The notes under the pieces: generated by a model
What the model was told of the DNA's origin: nothing
Seen by the model: the letters and a program-made list of their open reading frames with translations, nothing else
Database searches by the model: none
Part shown: positions 8,384 to 17,371 of the stretch, piece after piece
Position numbering within the stretch: the stretch's first letter is position 1
How the letters are laid out: the number at the start of each line of letters is the position of its first letter
DNA from: Exiguobacterium chiriqhucha RW-2
GTDB lineage: Bacteria > Bacillota > Bacilli > Exiguobacteriales > Exiguobacteriaceae
Assembly (NCBI RefSeq): GCF_000416965.1
Contig: NZ_ATCL01000021.1
Coordinates: forward strand, 1-64,000
Length of the DNA: 64,000 nt
Direction: 5' to 3'
Program-made: the position numbers and the translations under genes

Positions 8384-9530
8384 AGTCCATACACGTCAAG
8401 TACGTCCAATGGCACTCCGGCATCGGATTGCCCATGAAACTGACACCGAGGTCATCGGCCCGGTGAATCGTCGTCCACGGGGCATCCCCGACTTGAAGAT
8501 ACACTTCATGGTGCGGCGATTGCGTATGACTACCGGACAGTTTGAACGTGGCAGTGTCCTTCAATTGTGCGACAATCGTGTACTTGATGTCCGGCGCGAT
8601 GACGAGCGGATTGCCGACCGAATGGTGCAAGCGGTATGCGGTCCGCCCCCGGTCAATATCGATATCGTCAAGATACACTTGATCGACCGAAGCGACATCT
8701 TCTCCTGTCAGTTGATGACGGGCGTTGTATCCGCGCGTCACTCCGGCATCTTTTTTGATAGAGACGATCGGAATGTCGTGCATCCCTTCGACTTTCACTT
8801 CCGTCCGCGTCCGATAGTCGTTCGCATGAACGTTGTATGGTCGTCCATCCCCTTCAAAATAAGGGTGAGGCGACAATAAGTTCGGATTTTTAATCATCGG
8901 CGGACGAATGAACGTCTGGACGCGAAGCTGAATCTGATTGACCGTCTCCAAATCAGGACGGAGCGGACTGACGAGAAAATACATGACGAACAGTTCTTTG
9001 TCGCGCCGCGTGTCCGTCTTCAATTCTTTGGCGAGTGACATTGCTTTGCCGACAGCGTGAATGAGACGCGTCCCCGGTTTCGCGTCTCGCTTCACCGGGC
9101 GGAGCGCCCGAACTTCATACATCGTCGGTTCGTGTAGCGGTGTGTCGTCCAAATAGGCGTTCCCGACGACCTCGGCGATTCGTCGTCCTTGTCGATAGAT
9201 CGCATACGTCTCGACGTCAGGAATCGGATCCCATTGGAGATGGGTACCGGTCGACGCGACGACGGCCGATGTGAGATGTCGATTCCAATACAAATCATCG
9301 CTCGGGTCGACGGCGGCCGTATACACTTTCGCCACTTCCCCTTGCTCATCCGTGAGACGATAGGCGACTTGCTCTCCGACGGCCGTCTCATGGTCGACAT
9401 AGTGCTGGTCGGTCCCTTCATACACATACTTCCCGTTCCGCGTAAGCCGGACCTTCCCCTCCACTGACCACGTCAGCTCGAGCGCGTCCTTAAGCGGTTT
9501 TACTGTGATTAAACCTTCCCCGTTCATCAT
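8382..9530 (-). CDS. DUF3238-like protein with fibronectin-like N-terminal repeats
   Basis: 382 residues without signal peptide or membrane segment. Residues about 5-75 and 80-155 look like two beta-sandwich (fibronectin III-like) modules, each with an ALELTW or HLQWDPI start. Residues about 170-330 resemble the Firmicutes DUF3238 domain (ELFVMYFLVSPLRPD and YFEGDGRPYN). Function is unknown. GGGGAG precedes ATG ATG. Single gene between two terminators. Confidence 0.6.
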   Translation of the reverse strand: MMNGEGLITVKPLKDALELTWSVEGKVRLTRNGKYVYEGTDQHYVDHETAVGEQVAYRLTDEQGEVAKVYTAAVDPSDDLYWNRHLTSAVVASTGTHLQWDPIPDVETYAIYRQGRRIAEVVGNAYLDDTPLHEPTMYEVRALRPVKRDAKPGTRLIHAVGKAMSLAKELKTDTRRDKELFVMYFLVSPLRPDLETVNQIQLRVQTFIRPPMIKNPNLLSPHPYFEGDGRPYNVHANDYRTRTEVKVEGMHDIPIVSIKKDAGVTRGYNARHQLTGEDVASVDQVYLDDIDIDRGRTAYRLHHSVGNPLVIAPDIKYTIVAQLKDTATFKLSGSHTQSPHHEVYLQVGDAPWTTIHRADDLGVSFMGNPMPECHWTYLTCMD

Positions 9531-9588
9531 TGGACTCTCCCCCTTTTGGCATGTCGTTTCTTCATTCCCGTCTCACTGTCACGGAAAA

Positions 9589-9616
9589 CAAAAAAAGGCC
9601 CCGAGTCTCCTCGAGG
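9589..9616 (-). terminator. Intrinsic terminator of the ABC exporter gene
   Basis: Minus strand GGCCTCGAG-GAGA-CTCGGGGCC followed by TTTTTTT, immediately downstream of the ABC gene stop. Confidence 0.88.
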
Positions 9617-9623
9617 CCGCGTC

Positions 9624-11372
9624 TCATTCGACGACTGCCAAATCTTGAATCATATACAAATCGTAATAGGCTCCGCGGCGACGCATCAGTTCTTCATGCG
9701 TCCCGGTCTCCATAATTTGTCCGTTATCGACGACGACAATCTTATCGGCATCGGTGATGGTCGACAATCGGTGCGCGACGATGAGCGTCGTTCTCCCTTT
9801 CGTCAAACGCGCGAGCGAATCCTGAATCATCGCCTCACTCTCAAGGTCGAGCGCACTCGTCGCTTCGTCGAGAATAATGATTGGCGGATGTTTCAAGAAG
9901 ACACGGGCGATGGCAAGCCGTTGTTTCTGACCGCCTGACAGTTTGACACCTTTTTCCCCGACCGGCGTATTGTAGCCATCCTGCAAGTTCGAGATGAACT
10001 CATGTGCGTTCGCTGCTTTCGCGGCGGCGATCACATCTTCGTCACTCGCTTCCGGATTCCCCATCCGGATGTTCATCGCGACCGATTCACTGAACAGAAC
10101 CGAATCTTGCATGACCATCCCGATTTGATCGCGCAGAGCCCGCAATTTGAAATCACGGACATCGGTGCCATCGATTTTGATGCTGCCCGACGTGACGTCA
10201 TAAAACCGTGGAATCAAGCTGACGAGCGTCGACTTTCCGCCACCGGACATGCCAACGAACGCAACCCGCTCTCCAGAGCGAATATGCAGGTTGACGTCAC
10301 GGAGGGCGCGGGTACCGTCTTTCTCGTACGCAAAGCTGACCTGATCGAGTTCGATGTCGCCTGCCGTTTTCACGGGAACGAACGCACTCGATTTTTCTTC
10401 GATGTCATACGGCTCATCGAGGAACTCGAAGACCCGGTCCATCGAAGCGACCGACTGCGTGAGCGTCGTCGCCGAGTTGACGAGACGGCCGAGCGGTGCG
10501 TAGAGACGATCGATATACGCGATGAAGGCGACGAGTGTCCCTAGCGAGACGTCCCTTTGCAGGACGAGCCAAGAAGCCGATGTGAAGATTAAGATCGGGG
10601 CGATGTCCGTGATCGTCGAGACGACGACGTACGTCTTCGCGTTCCACCCCGTATGACGGAGCGCGGCCTTCAAGAAGCCACCGTTCTGTTCTTCGAACGC
10701 CTTGTTCTCATACGGTTCGAGGGCGAAGCTGCGGATGACGGCCATCCCGTTGACGCGTTCGGTCAAATGACCTTGAAGGTCCGCAAGGGCGGCCGAGCGT
10801 TCCCGCGTAAGCCGGCGCAATCTTCCGTAGAAGTAGCGGACGGCGATGGCGTAGAACGGGAGCGGCAAGATGGCGATGAGCGTCAATTGCGGGTCAATCG
10901 TGTACATGATGGCGATCGCGATTAAAATCGTGACCATATCGAGCCAAATGTTCATCAAACCGGTGATGACGAAGTCTTTCGTCTGTTCGACATCGTTGAT
11001 GATGCGCGAGATAATCTGTCCCGTCTTATTGTTCGAATAATAGCGGAGCGATAGTTTTTGGACGTGGTCGAACAATCGGTTCCGGACGTCGAACAAAATC
11101 CGCGTCGCTGCCCATTGCGCCAAATATTGGCGCAAGTATTCAATCGGCGGCTTCAAGACGAGGAAGACGAAGAAGACGATGCTGAACAGCCAGACGAGCT
11201 CGGTATAATCCCTCGCCGGTTCCGGGTCTGTCAAATAGTTATCGATGACATATCTATAAAGGAGCGGCAACCCGAGCGGGATGGAAAATTTCAAAATCCC
11301 GACGAAAATGGTCAGCGCGATTTGTTTCTTATACGGTTTAACGAACTGTAAATAACGTTTAATACTACCCAT
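9624..11372 (-). CDS. ygaD: ABC exporter, fused permease/ATPase (YgaD-like)
   Basis: 582 residues: six-helix ABC transmembrane domain (about 1-310) and a nucleotide-binding domain with Walker A GMSGGGKST, signature LSGGQKQR and Walker B IIILDEATSA. All catalytic motifs are canonical, so it can act as a homodimer. The start at 11372 has AAGGAGG at the right distance; a longer reading frame upstream would run into the terminator of the preceding gene. Location next to the Ntdp gene matches ygaD-ygaC in B. subtilis. Probable multidrug or lipid exporter; substrate unknown. Confidence 0.9.
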   Translation of the reverse strand: MGSIKRYLQFVKPYKKQIALTIFVGILKFSIPLGLPLLYRYVIDNYLTDPEPARDYTELVWLFSIVFFVFLVLKPPIEYLRQYLAQWAATRILFDVRNRLFDHVQKLSLRYYSNNKTGQIISRIINDVEQTKDFVITGLMNIWLDMVTILIAIAIMYTIDPQLTLIAILPLPFYAIAVRYFYGRLRRLTRERSAALADLQGHLTERVNGMAVIRSFALEPYENKAFEEQNGGFLKAALRHTGWNAKTYVVVSTITDIAPILIFTSASWLVLQRDVSLGTLVAFIAYIDRLYAPLGRLVNSATTLTQSVASMDRVFEFLDEPYDIEEKSSAFVPVKTAGDIELDQVSFAYEKDGTRALRDVNLHIRSGERVAFVGMSGGGKSTLVSLIPRFYDVTSGSIKIDGTDVRDFKLRALRDQIGMVMQDSVLFSESVAMNIRMGNPEASDEDVIAAAKAANAHEFISNLQDGYNTPVGEKGVKLSGGQKQRLAIARVFLKHPPIIILDEATSALDLESEAMIQDSLARLTKGRTTLIVAHRLSTITDADKIVVVDNGQIMETGTHEELMRRRGAYYDLYMIQDLAVVE

Positions 11373-11388
11373 TAGTTCCTCCTTCAAG

Positions 11389-11417
11389 AAAAAAAGCGGA
11401 GATGAGCGATCATCTCC
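11389..11417 (-). terminator. Intrinsic terminator of the Ntdp gene
   Basis: Minus strand GGAGATGA-TCGC-TCATCTCC then CTTTTTTTC. The hairpin starts within the last codons of the Ntdp gene and lies only 17 bases before the ABC start, so read-through would regulate the ABC gene. Confidence 0.85.
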
Positions 11418-11952
11418 GGTAACGTGCTTCGTATTCGCGATACCATTCATCGACGAATGTTGGGTTGAACGGCCCTTTCCGTCCTCGAATCCAGTTAATA
11501 AGTTCTTGAACGTTCTGTTTCAAGATTCGATCAATCGCTTTCGGATAATTCATCTCGCGACGATGCCGCTCATATTCATCCTCATCTAAAATCGTGTACG
11601 ACATATCCGGGAACACCTTGATGTCCAAATCGTAATCGATGTACTTGATGGCACGTTCTGCCCCATCGAACGTTGTCGGCGAACCTAGATTACAGTAGTA
11701 GTAAATCCCATCTTCGCGAATCATGCAGATGACATTGAACCAAAACTCAGATGAAAAGTAGCAAATTGCCGGCTCACGTGTTCTCCATTGCCGGCCGTCT
11801 GACTCACTGACCATGATGCGGTCATTGAATCCGATCATATCCGTTTTTGACGACTGAAGGACGAGCGTTTCTTCCCAAACGCGATGCAAAGTTCCGTTGT
11901 GCTTGTAGCTCTGTATCTCGATCTTGCTACCTGCTTTGGGAAATAAGCTCAT
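11410..11952 (-). CDS. ntdP: Nucleoside tri-/diphosphatase Ntdp (DUF402, YgaC)
   Basis: 180 residues, the normal length of this family. The DUF402 core contains the conserved [13 protein letters not shown] region and the acidic [22 protein letters not shown] cluster split over about residues 100-127, which provides metal ligands. Staphylococcal Ntdp hydrolyses nucleoside tri- and diphosphates. The ribosome site AAAGGAGGAGC precedes ATG. The order ygaC-ygaD is that of B. subtilis. Confidence 0.92.
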   Translation of the reverse strand: MSLFPKAGSKIEIQSYKHNGTLHRVWEETLVLQSSKTDMIGFNDRIMVSESDGRQWRTREPAICYFSSEFWFNVICMIREDGIYYYCNLGSPTTFDGAERAIKYIDYDLDIKVFPDMSYTILDEDEYERHRREMNYPKAIDRILKQNVQELINWIRGRKGPFNPTFVDEWYREYEARYRR

Positions 11953-12041
11953 AAGCTCCTCCTTTCCGCTATGATGCTATACAATTCTCATATTTAATTA
12001 TAGCGACTTTCAGAACCAATGAAAAAGGAAATCTCTTATTT

Positions 12042-12467
12042 TCACGAATTTAGTGTTTTTTGGAATGCCTCGGCTCGCGCTTTGAACATCGGCCGGAGCA
12101 CGAAGTACTCGACGAGGACAGTCGGCACGTAACTGTCGAACGTGACCTCATCGACCATAACGGCTTGCCCGTCCACTTGTTCGACGCGGTGGACGTGACT
12201 GAAACGACGGAAAGGAAACGGCAACTTTACGCCTTGATCACAAAAGGCACGGTCTCCAGCCAATGTGATGACGCTATTCCAAGGCAAAGAGACCGGCCCA
12301 ACCCCGATACGGAGCTGAACGACGTTCCCCTCGACCGAAGCCCCATCTCCAACGAGAGTCACTTTCGGGAAGGACGTCAGTTTTGATAAGAGCGAAGCGT
12401 CTTGAAGCAACGTCCATAATGTGTCCACAGACGTGTCGAATGGTGTTCGTACGTCAAACTGTCTCAT
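12042..12467 (-). CDS. SRPBCC-family (START-like) lipid/ligand-binding protein
   Basis: 141 residues. The TPFDTSVDTLWTLLQDASLL start and the VHRVEQVDGQAVMVDEVTF strand pattern are typical of the SRPBCC/polyketide-cyclase helix-grip fold, which binds hydrophobic ligands. The start at 12467 (ATG, AGGTG 6 bases upstream) lies inside mutY, overlapping it by 14 bases, so translation is likely coupled to mutY. An in-frame GTG at 12476 is a weaker alternative. Ligand unknown. Confidence 0.78.
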   Translation of the reverse strand: MRQFDVRTPFDTSVDTLWTLLQDASLLSKLTSFPKVTLVGDGASVEGNVVQLRIGVGPVSLPWNSVITLAGDRAFCDQGVKLPFPFRRFSHVHRVEQVDGQAVMVDEVTFDSYVPTVLVEYFVLRPMFKARAEAFQKTLNS

Positions 12468-13488
12468 CTTTCGCACCTGCCATCTGCTCTAATTTTTGTT
12501 GGGCGACCGATACCGTCACCACGTCGCGTGCCTCTTCGTCGAGCCAAGCCCACTCGCCGTCCGGTAGCGTCTCGACCTCGTATAGGTCGATGTACCAGAC
12601 GATATGGGAAAACACATGTTTCACTTGTCCAATATAGGTTCCGTTTAACTGTTCCCCCGTTCCGCGGTCTGTAAGCGGATATTGCCACATTCCAGCGAGA
12701 AGACCGGCATCCGGGCGCTTCACGTATGCGGTCCGGCCGTCCTGGCGACAGTAGAGCGCATCATACATCTCAATCCGAGCCGCCCCTTTTTTCGTCTTGA
12801 CCGGGAGTTCATCTTGAACGTTATGGGTATAACCATAACAATCGTCTTGAACGGGACAGAGCGAACACATCGGGTTTTTCGGCGTACATACCGTCGCCCC
12901 GAGCTCCATGATGCCTTCGTTAAAGTCTGAGGCATGCGCCGGGTCCATGAGTCGGCGCACGACTTGCTCGAACAGTTTTCGCGTTTTCGGGACGGCGATG
13001 TCGTCATAAATCCCGAATTGACGGGACATGACGCGCATGACGTTGCCATCGACGGCCGGTTCCGGCTGATTGTAGGCAATCGATAACACCGCCCCAGTCG
13101 TATACGGTCCGACACCTTTCAGTTTTTCGAACCGTTCTTTTTCCTCGGGGACAATCCCGTCGTACACGGCAACGACTTCTCGGACGGCTTGATGAAGGTT
13201 TCGAACCCGTGAGTAATAACCGAGTCCTTCCCAATATTTGACGACCTCATCGGGTTCGGCCGCTGCCAATGCCTCAATCGTCGGGAACCGCTCCATGAAA
13301 CGGTTATAGTATGGGATAACGGTATCGACGCGCGTCTGTTGGAGCATGACTTCGCTCACCCAGACCCGATATGGATTTTTTCCGTGACGCCATGGCAAAT
13401 CACGCTTTTCGCGATTGAACCACGTCACTAAATTTGTGTTGAATTCTTGAATATTATAATTTGTGAACAATTTATCAACATCGAGCAT
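12454..13488 (-). CDS. mutY: A/G-specific adenine DNA glycosylase
   Basis: 344 residues. Helix-hairpin-helix LKGVGPYTTGAV is followed by the catalytic aspartate in AVDGNVMRV; the iron-sulfur loop C-x6-C-x2-C-x5-C is intact (CTPKNPMCSLCPVQDDC). The C-terminal part is the Nudix-like 8-oxoG recognition domain. The enzyme removes adenine opposite 8-oxoguanine. AGGGG precedes the ATG. It is divergent from yfhP, as yfhQ and yfhP are in B. subtilis. Confidence 0.96.
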   Translation of the reverse strand: MLDVDKLFTNYNIQEFNTNLVTWFNREKRDLPWRHGKNPYRVWVSEVMLQQTRVDTVIPYYNRFMERFPTIEALAAAEPDEVVKYWEGLGYYSRVRNLHQAVREVVAVYDGIVPEEKERFEKLKGVGPYTTGAVLSIAYNQPEPAVDGNVMRVMSRQFGIYDDIAVPKTRKLFEQVVRRLMDPAHASDFNEGIMELGATVCTPKNPMCSLCPVQDDCYGYTHNVQDELPVKTKKGAARIEMYDALYCRQDGRTAYVKRPDAGLLAGMWQYPLTDRGTGEQLNGTYIGQVKHVFSHIVWYIDLYEVETLPDGEWAWLDEEARDVVTVSVAQQKLEQMAGAKDETV

Positions 13489-13575
13489 TTTGTTTCCCCT
13501 CGTTTTAAAAATATTGTATGATGTAGTGGATTAAAATATGCGGTTTTTCTACTTTTATGGAGGTGCTGAAGCACA

Positions 13576-14559
13576 TTGGATACTGCTACTCACATTGGGA
13601 TGGGACTAGGTTTAAGTGCAATCGCGACACTCAGCCCGGAGGTGTCAGGCGACGCACAAATGTTTCTAGCCATGACAGCGACGGCGCTCGTCGGCTCACA
13701 TGCTCCGGACTTTGACACGGTCTTCAAACTAAAAGGAAATAGCACGTATTTACGCCAGCACCGCGGTCGTTCACACGGAATAACCGCACTACTCGCCTGG
13801 CCGATCATCGTCAGCGCCGTCATCGGACTCGCGCTTGGCGTCAACCCCGCTTCATTATGGGTCATGGCACAAATCGCCGTGTTGTTACACGTTACGGTCG
13901 ACTTGTTCAACGCCTACGGGACGCAGGCCCTCCAACCGTTTTCGAAAAAATGGATTGGCTGGGGCGTCATCGGGACGTTTGATCCGTATTTGTTCTCTGC
14001 CTATTATGGGGCATATGTATTATGGCTTATCACAGGGGCGACTGTCCCGATTTTTGCACTGCTCATTGCGCTCGTCATCAGCTATTACGCGATTCAATTC
14101 AAGTTGCGTAACCGCGCCCTCGCCACGGTCGCCCGTCACTTCGCTGGTGCACACGAACTGTTCATCTCGCCAGGTATCGGTTGGGATGACTGGCATGTCG
14201 CCGTTCGATTCCGCAACGGTTTAGGTGCCGTCAAAGTGAAAAAGGGAACGGTCATCGAATGCGGTCGTTTCCGTGACAAGCCGATGCCAGGTGAAGATGA
14301 CTTTCACTTCGTGGAAGCCCGTAAAAATGCGGATCTTCAATCGTTCCTCGAATTCTCGAAGATTCACACGTATACGGTCACGCGTCACAACGGTATGATC
14401 GAGTATCGCTTCACGAACTTGCGCTATTTCGCGAAAGATATTTATCCGTTCGTCGCCGTCGTCATCGTCGACGAAGAATCGAATGAAGTGTTGTCTTCAT
14501 TCACAGGCTGGGTGTTCAGTGAAGAGAGCTTGCAAAAGAAATTGGCCTACGAACAGTAA
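13576..14559 (+). CDS. yfhP: YfhP family membrane metal-dependent hydrolase-like protein
   Basis: 327 residues. The N-terminal half carries the conserved THIGMGLG, GSHAPDFDT and HRGRSHG histidine/aspartate motifs of the YdjM/DUF457 membrane hydrolase family, with about four helices; the C-terminal 150 residues are soluble. The start is TTG at 13576 (homologues begin MDT), with GGAGG about 12 bases upstream. B. subtilis YfhP has been described as a possible negative regulator of the yfhQ (mutY) region; the divergent arrangement here is the same. Enzyme activity is unproven. Confidence 0.85.
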   Translation: MDTATHIGMGLGLSAIATLSPEVSGDAQMFLAMTATALVGSHAPDFDTVFKLKGNSTYLRQHRGRSHGITALLAWPIIVSAVIGLALGVNPASLWVMAQIAVLLHVTVDLFNAYGTQALQPFSKKWIGWGVIGTFDPYLFSAYYGAYVLWLITGATVPIFALLIALVISYYAIQFKLRNRALATVARHFAGAHELFISPGIGWDDWHVAVRFRNGLGAVKVKKGTVIECGRFRDKPMPGEDDFHFVEARKNADLQSFLEFSKIHTYTVTRHNGMIEYRFTNLRYFAKDIYPFVAVVIVDEESNEVLSSFTGWVFSEESLQKKLAYEQ

Positions 14560-14587
14560 AAAGTCGCTCACAGGAGCGACTTTTTTT
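14557..14587. terminator. Bidirectional terminator, yfhP / yceI
   Basis: AAAGTCGCTC-ACAG-GAGCGACTTT with flanking A and T runs between converging genes. Confidence 0.9.
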
Positions 14588-15119
14588 ATGCCTCTGACTC
14601 AGTGAACTGGAGCTCAAAGTCAAATTTGACTTTTTTATCGACGAGAACGCCACCCGCTTCGAGAGCCTGGTTCCACGTCAATCCGTAATCTTCTCGGTTG
14701 ATTGACCCGTCCCCGGTAAAAGCGTGTTTCATATTGCCCCACGGATCTTTCGCGCTTCCCTCGTACTCGACTTCGAACGTCTCTTCCCGGGTCGTCCCGC
14801 GAATCGTTAAATTCCCGGTCAATTCGAATTCACCGCCACCCTTTGAGCGGAACGATGTCGATTCGAACACGATGTCCTCATGTTGCTCCACATCGAAGAA
14901 GTCTCCAGACCGCAAATGGTTGTCGCGGTCACTGTTATTCGTATCGATCGATGCCGCCTTGATCGTCACCTTCACGCTCGCGTTCGCGAGATCGTCCGGT
15001 TGTCCGTTCGCCTCGACGTGAAAATCTTTGAACTCCCCTTTTACTTTCGAAATCATCATATGCTTGACCGTAAATGTAATCGAACTGTGTGCCGGGTCGA
15101 CTTGATATGTTTTTGCCAT
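14586..15119 (-). CDS. yceI: YceI family isoprenoid-binding-like protein
   Basis: 177 residues starting MAKTYQVDPAHSSITFTVKH, the YceI signature, and with GNLTIRGTTRE and WGNMKHAFTGDGSINREDYG later. YceI folds into a lipocalin-like barrel that can hold polyprenoid chains. No signal peptide is visible, so it should be cytoplasmic here. The ATG at 15119 has AGGAG about 10 bases upstream; the in-frame GTG at 15131 is too near that site. Confidence 0.92.
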   Translation of the reverse strand: MAKTYQVDPAHSSITFTVKHMMISKVKGEFKDFHVEANGQPDDLANASVKVTIKAASIDTNNSDRDNHLRSGDFFDVEQHEDIVFESTSFRSKGGGEFELTGNLTIRGTTREETFEVEYEGSAKDPWGNMKHAFTGDGSINREDYGLTWNQALEAGGVLVDKKVKFDFELQFTESEA

Positions 15120-15272
15120 GAATCTATCCACTCCTTCGATTTGGAATTGATACTAATATGATGTTTACCACAAATCTTGACTTCAAAACATTTCCGTTCA
15201 AATGTGACAAATTATTGTCGAAAAATTTTGACTTTTATCACGCCGACCCGTTACGATGAAAAAAGGGAGCTG

Positions 15273-15302
15273 TTGACTTACAGTAAAATGTAAGCGCATA
15301 CA
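15273..15302 (+). promoter_or_regulatory. Probable promoter of the aldehyde dehydrogenase gene
   Basis: TTGACT at 15273-15278 is followed 18 bases later by CATACA at 15297-15302. The -10 is poor, and TATACT at 15312-15317 is a possible alternative. Both choices place the cre site over or beside the promoter. Confidence 0.4.
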
Positions 15303-15303
15303 T
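15288..15303 (+). promoter_or_regulatory. Catabolite-responsive element (cre) before ald
   Basis: ATGTAAGCGCATACAT fits the cre consensus WTGNAARCGNWWWCAW at every defined position. It lies between the -35 and -10 regions, so CcpA binding should repress the gene when good carbon sources are present. Confidence 0.65.
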
Positions 15304-15340
15304 AGAATCCCTATACTTTACGGAAAAGGGAGGAACGACC

Positions 15341-16861
15341 ATGATTTATGAAGTCCCAAACTCGACAGGCACGAAAGTTCACTTTAAAGACCGCTATGAG
15401 AATTACATCAACGGAAAGTGGACCGCGCCTGCAGGGGGAGAATATTTTGAGAACACCTCTCCGGTAAATGGTAAAGTTTTATGCGAAGTCGCCCGCTCAA
15501 CGAAAGAAGATATCGAGCTCGCCTTGGATTCGGCCCATGCCGCCAAAGACGCCTGGGGCAAAACGTCGGTCACTGAACGCTCTGTCATTTTAAATAAAAT
15601 CGCCGATCGTATGGAAGCGAACCTCGAAATGCTCGCATACGCCGAGACGTGGGAAAACGGGAAAGCCGTCCGCGAGACGCTCAATGCCGATTTACCGCTC
15701 GCTATCGATCACTTCCGCTATTTTGCGGGCGTCATCCGGTCACAGGAAGGCGGCATCAGTGAACTCGACAACGACACGGTCGCTTATCATTTCAATGAAC
15801 CGCTCGGTGTCGTCGCCCAAATCATCCCATGGAACTTCCCGATTTTAATGGCGGTCTGGAAAGTCGCGCCGGCTCTCGCTGCCGGAAACTGTATCGTATT
15901 GAAACCAGCCGAACAGACGCCGGCTTCGATCATGGTGCTCATGGAATTGATTGAAGACCTACTCCCGCCAGGCGTGTTGAATATCGTCAACGGGTTCGGA
16001 CTCGAGGCCGGCAAACCGCTCGCGTCGAGCGACCGCGTCGACAAAGTCGCCTTCACGGGTGAGACGACGACAGGTCGACTCATCATGCAGTACGCCTCAC
16101 AAAACATCATCCCGGTCACGCTCGAACTCGGTGGGAAGTCACCGAACATCTTCTTCGCGGACATCATGGATGCGGATGATGATTTCTTTGACAAGTCGAT
16201 CGAAGGGCTGGTCATGTTCGCTTTGAACCAAGGCGAGGTATGTACGTGCCCATCACGCGCGCTCATTCACGAGTCGATTTATGAGCCGTTCATGGAACGG
16301 GTGCTCGAACGGGTCAAAGCCATCAAGCTCGGCAATCCGCTCGACCCTGACGTCATGATGGGTGCCCAAGCTTCGAATGAGCAGATGGAAAAGATCTTGT
16401 CGTATTTGGAGATCGGAAAGTCGGAGGGCGCGGAGTGCCTCATCGGCGGCGAACGCAACATGATGGACGGCGAACTCGCCGACGGCTATTATGTGCAGCC
16501 GACCATCTTCAAAGGCCATAACAAGATGCGCATCTTCCAAGAAGAGATCTTCGGACCGGTCTTATCGGTGACAACGTTCAAAGACGACGCCGAGGCGCTC
16601 GCCATCGCGAACGACACGTTATACGGACTCGGTGCCGGCGTCTGGACGCGTGACATGAACCGCGCCTACCGGTTCGGTCGCGAGATTCAAGCAGGTCGCG
16701 TCTGGATCAACTGCTATCACCAATATCCGGCCCATGCCGCGTTCGGCGGATACAAGATGTCTGGGATTGGCCGCGAGAACCATAAGATGATGCTCAACCA
16801 TTATCAACGGACGAAAAACATGCTCGTCAGCTATAGCGAACAAAAACTCGGGTTCTTCTGA
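15341..16861 (+). CDS. NAD-dependent (acet)aldehyde dehydrogenase
   Basis: 506 residues, full length for the ALDH superfamily and closest in pattern to AcoD/ExaC acetaldehyde dehydrogenases. Catalytic Cys301 is in [11 protein letters not shown], the general base Glu in [10 protein letters not shown], and IIPWNFP marks the cofactor site. GGGAGG precedes the ATG. It is followed by a DUF779 gene with one base between stop and start, a pairing often found for this ALDH type. A cre overlaps the promoter. Confidence 0.92.
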   Translation: MIYEVPNSTGTKVHFKDRYENYINGKWTAPAGGEYFENTSPVNGKVLCEVARSTKEDIELALDSAHAAKDAWGKTSVTERSVILNKIADRMEANLEMLAYAETWENGKAVRETLNADLPLAIDHFRYFAGVIRSQEGGISELDNDTVAYHFNEPLGVVAQIIPWNFPILMAVWKVAPALAAGNCIVLKPAEQTPASIMVLMELIEDLLPPGVLNIVNGFGLEAGKPLASSDRVDKVAFTGETTTGRLIMQYASQNIIPVTLELGGKSPNIFFADIMDADDDFFDKSIEGLVMFALNQGEVCTCPSRALIHESIYEPFMERVLERVKAIKLGNPLDPDVMMGAQASNEQMEKILSYLEIGKSEGAECLIGGERNMMDGELADGYYVQPTIFKGHNKMRIFQEEIFGPVLSVTTFKDDAEALAIANDTLYGLGAGVWTRDMNRAYRFGREIQAGRVWINCYHQYPAHAAFGGYKMSGIGRENHKMMLNHYQRTKNMLVSYSEQKLGFF

Positions 16862-16862
16862 G

Positions 16863-17222
16863 ATGGTGAACCGCGTCGAGGCCACCCCCGCCACGCTCGC
16901 GCTCCTCGAACAGCTGAAACGAAAACATGGACCGCTCTTGTTTCACCAGTCGGGCGGTTGTTGTGACGGGAGCTCCCCGATGTGTTTCCCGCAAGGCGAG
17001 TTCATGATTGGAGATCATGACGTCCTGCTCGGCGAAATCGGCGGTTGTCCGTTCTATATGCACGAGAAGCAATACGACTACTGGAAGCACACCCAGCTCA
17101 TCATCGACGTCGTCGAGGGCCGGGGCGGTATGTTCTCGGTCGAGGGCGTCGAAGGAAAACGGTTTTTAAGCCGTTCCCGCGTGTTCACGGACGAAGAACG
17201 GGCCGAGTTGCAACAGAGTTGA
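16863..17222 (+). CDS. DUF779 protein, partner of aldehyde dehydrogenase
   Basis: 119 residues. The cysteine pattern QSGGCCDGSSPMCFP followed by GGCPFYM (four cysteines) is the DUF779 signature. No clear SD of its own beyond the end of the dehydrogenase gene is seen, so translation is probably coupled to it. The family co-occurs with acetaldehyde and alcohol dehydrogenases, and its biochemical role is not known to me; metal or thiol binding is a guess from the cysteines. Confidence 0.85.
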   Translation: MVNRVEATPATLALLEQLKRKHGPLLFHQSGGCCDGSSPMCFPQGEFMIGDHDVLLGEIGGCPFYMHEKQYDYWKHTQLIIDVVEGRGGMFSVEGVEGKRFLSRSRVFTDEERAELQQS

Positions 17223-17228
17223 ATGTAG

Positions 17229-17261
17229 AAGACCAGCCATCTCGAGGGCTGGTCTTTTTTT
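17229..17261 (+). terminator. Intrinsic terminator of the ald-DUF779 operon
   Basis: AAGACCAGCC and GGCTGGTCTT enclose an 8-base loop and are followed by TTTTTT. Confidence 0.9.
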
Positions 17262-17371
17262 AGTCAAAGGGCACCCTTTTCTCAAAATCACATTTCCAAT
17301 TTAACCCAAAAACCAACCTAACAATCGACTCGATTCGATATAGTAAAAAGAGACACGAAAGGAGGCAGCCT

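Noticed and set aside
11373-11450. Longer start for the ABC exporter gene
   Set aside because: The extra 26 codons read through the Ntdp terminator and lack a ribosome site, while ATG 11372 has AAGGAGG.
15403-16540. Long reading frames on the opposite strand of the aldehyde dehydrogenase gene
   Set aside because: They lack ribosome sites and recognisable domains, and lie wholly within a well-supported gene; they are antisense artefacts of codon bias.
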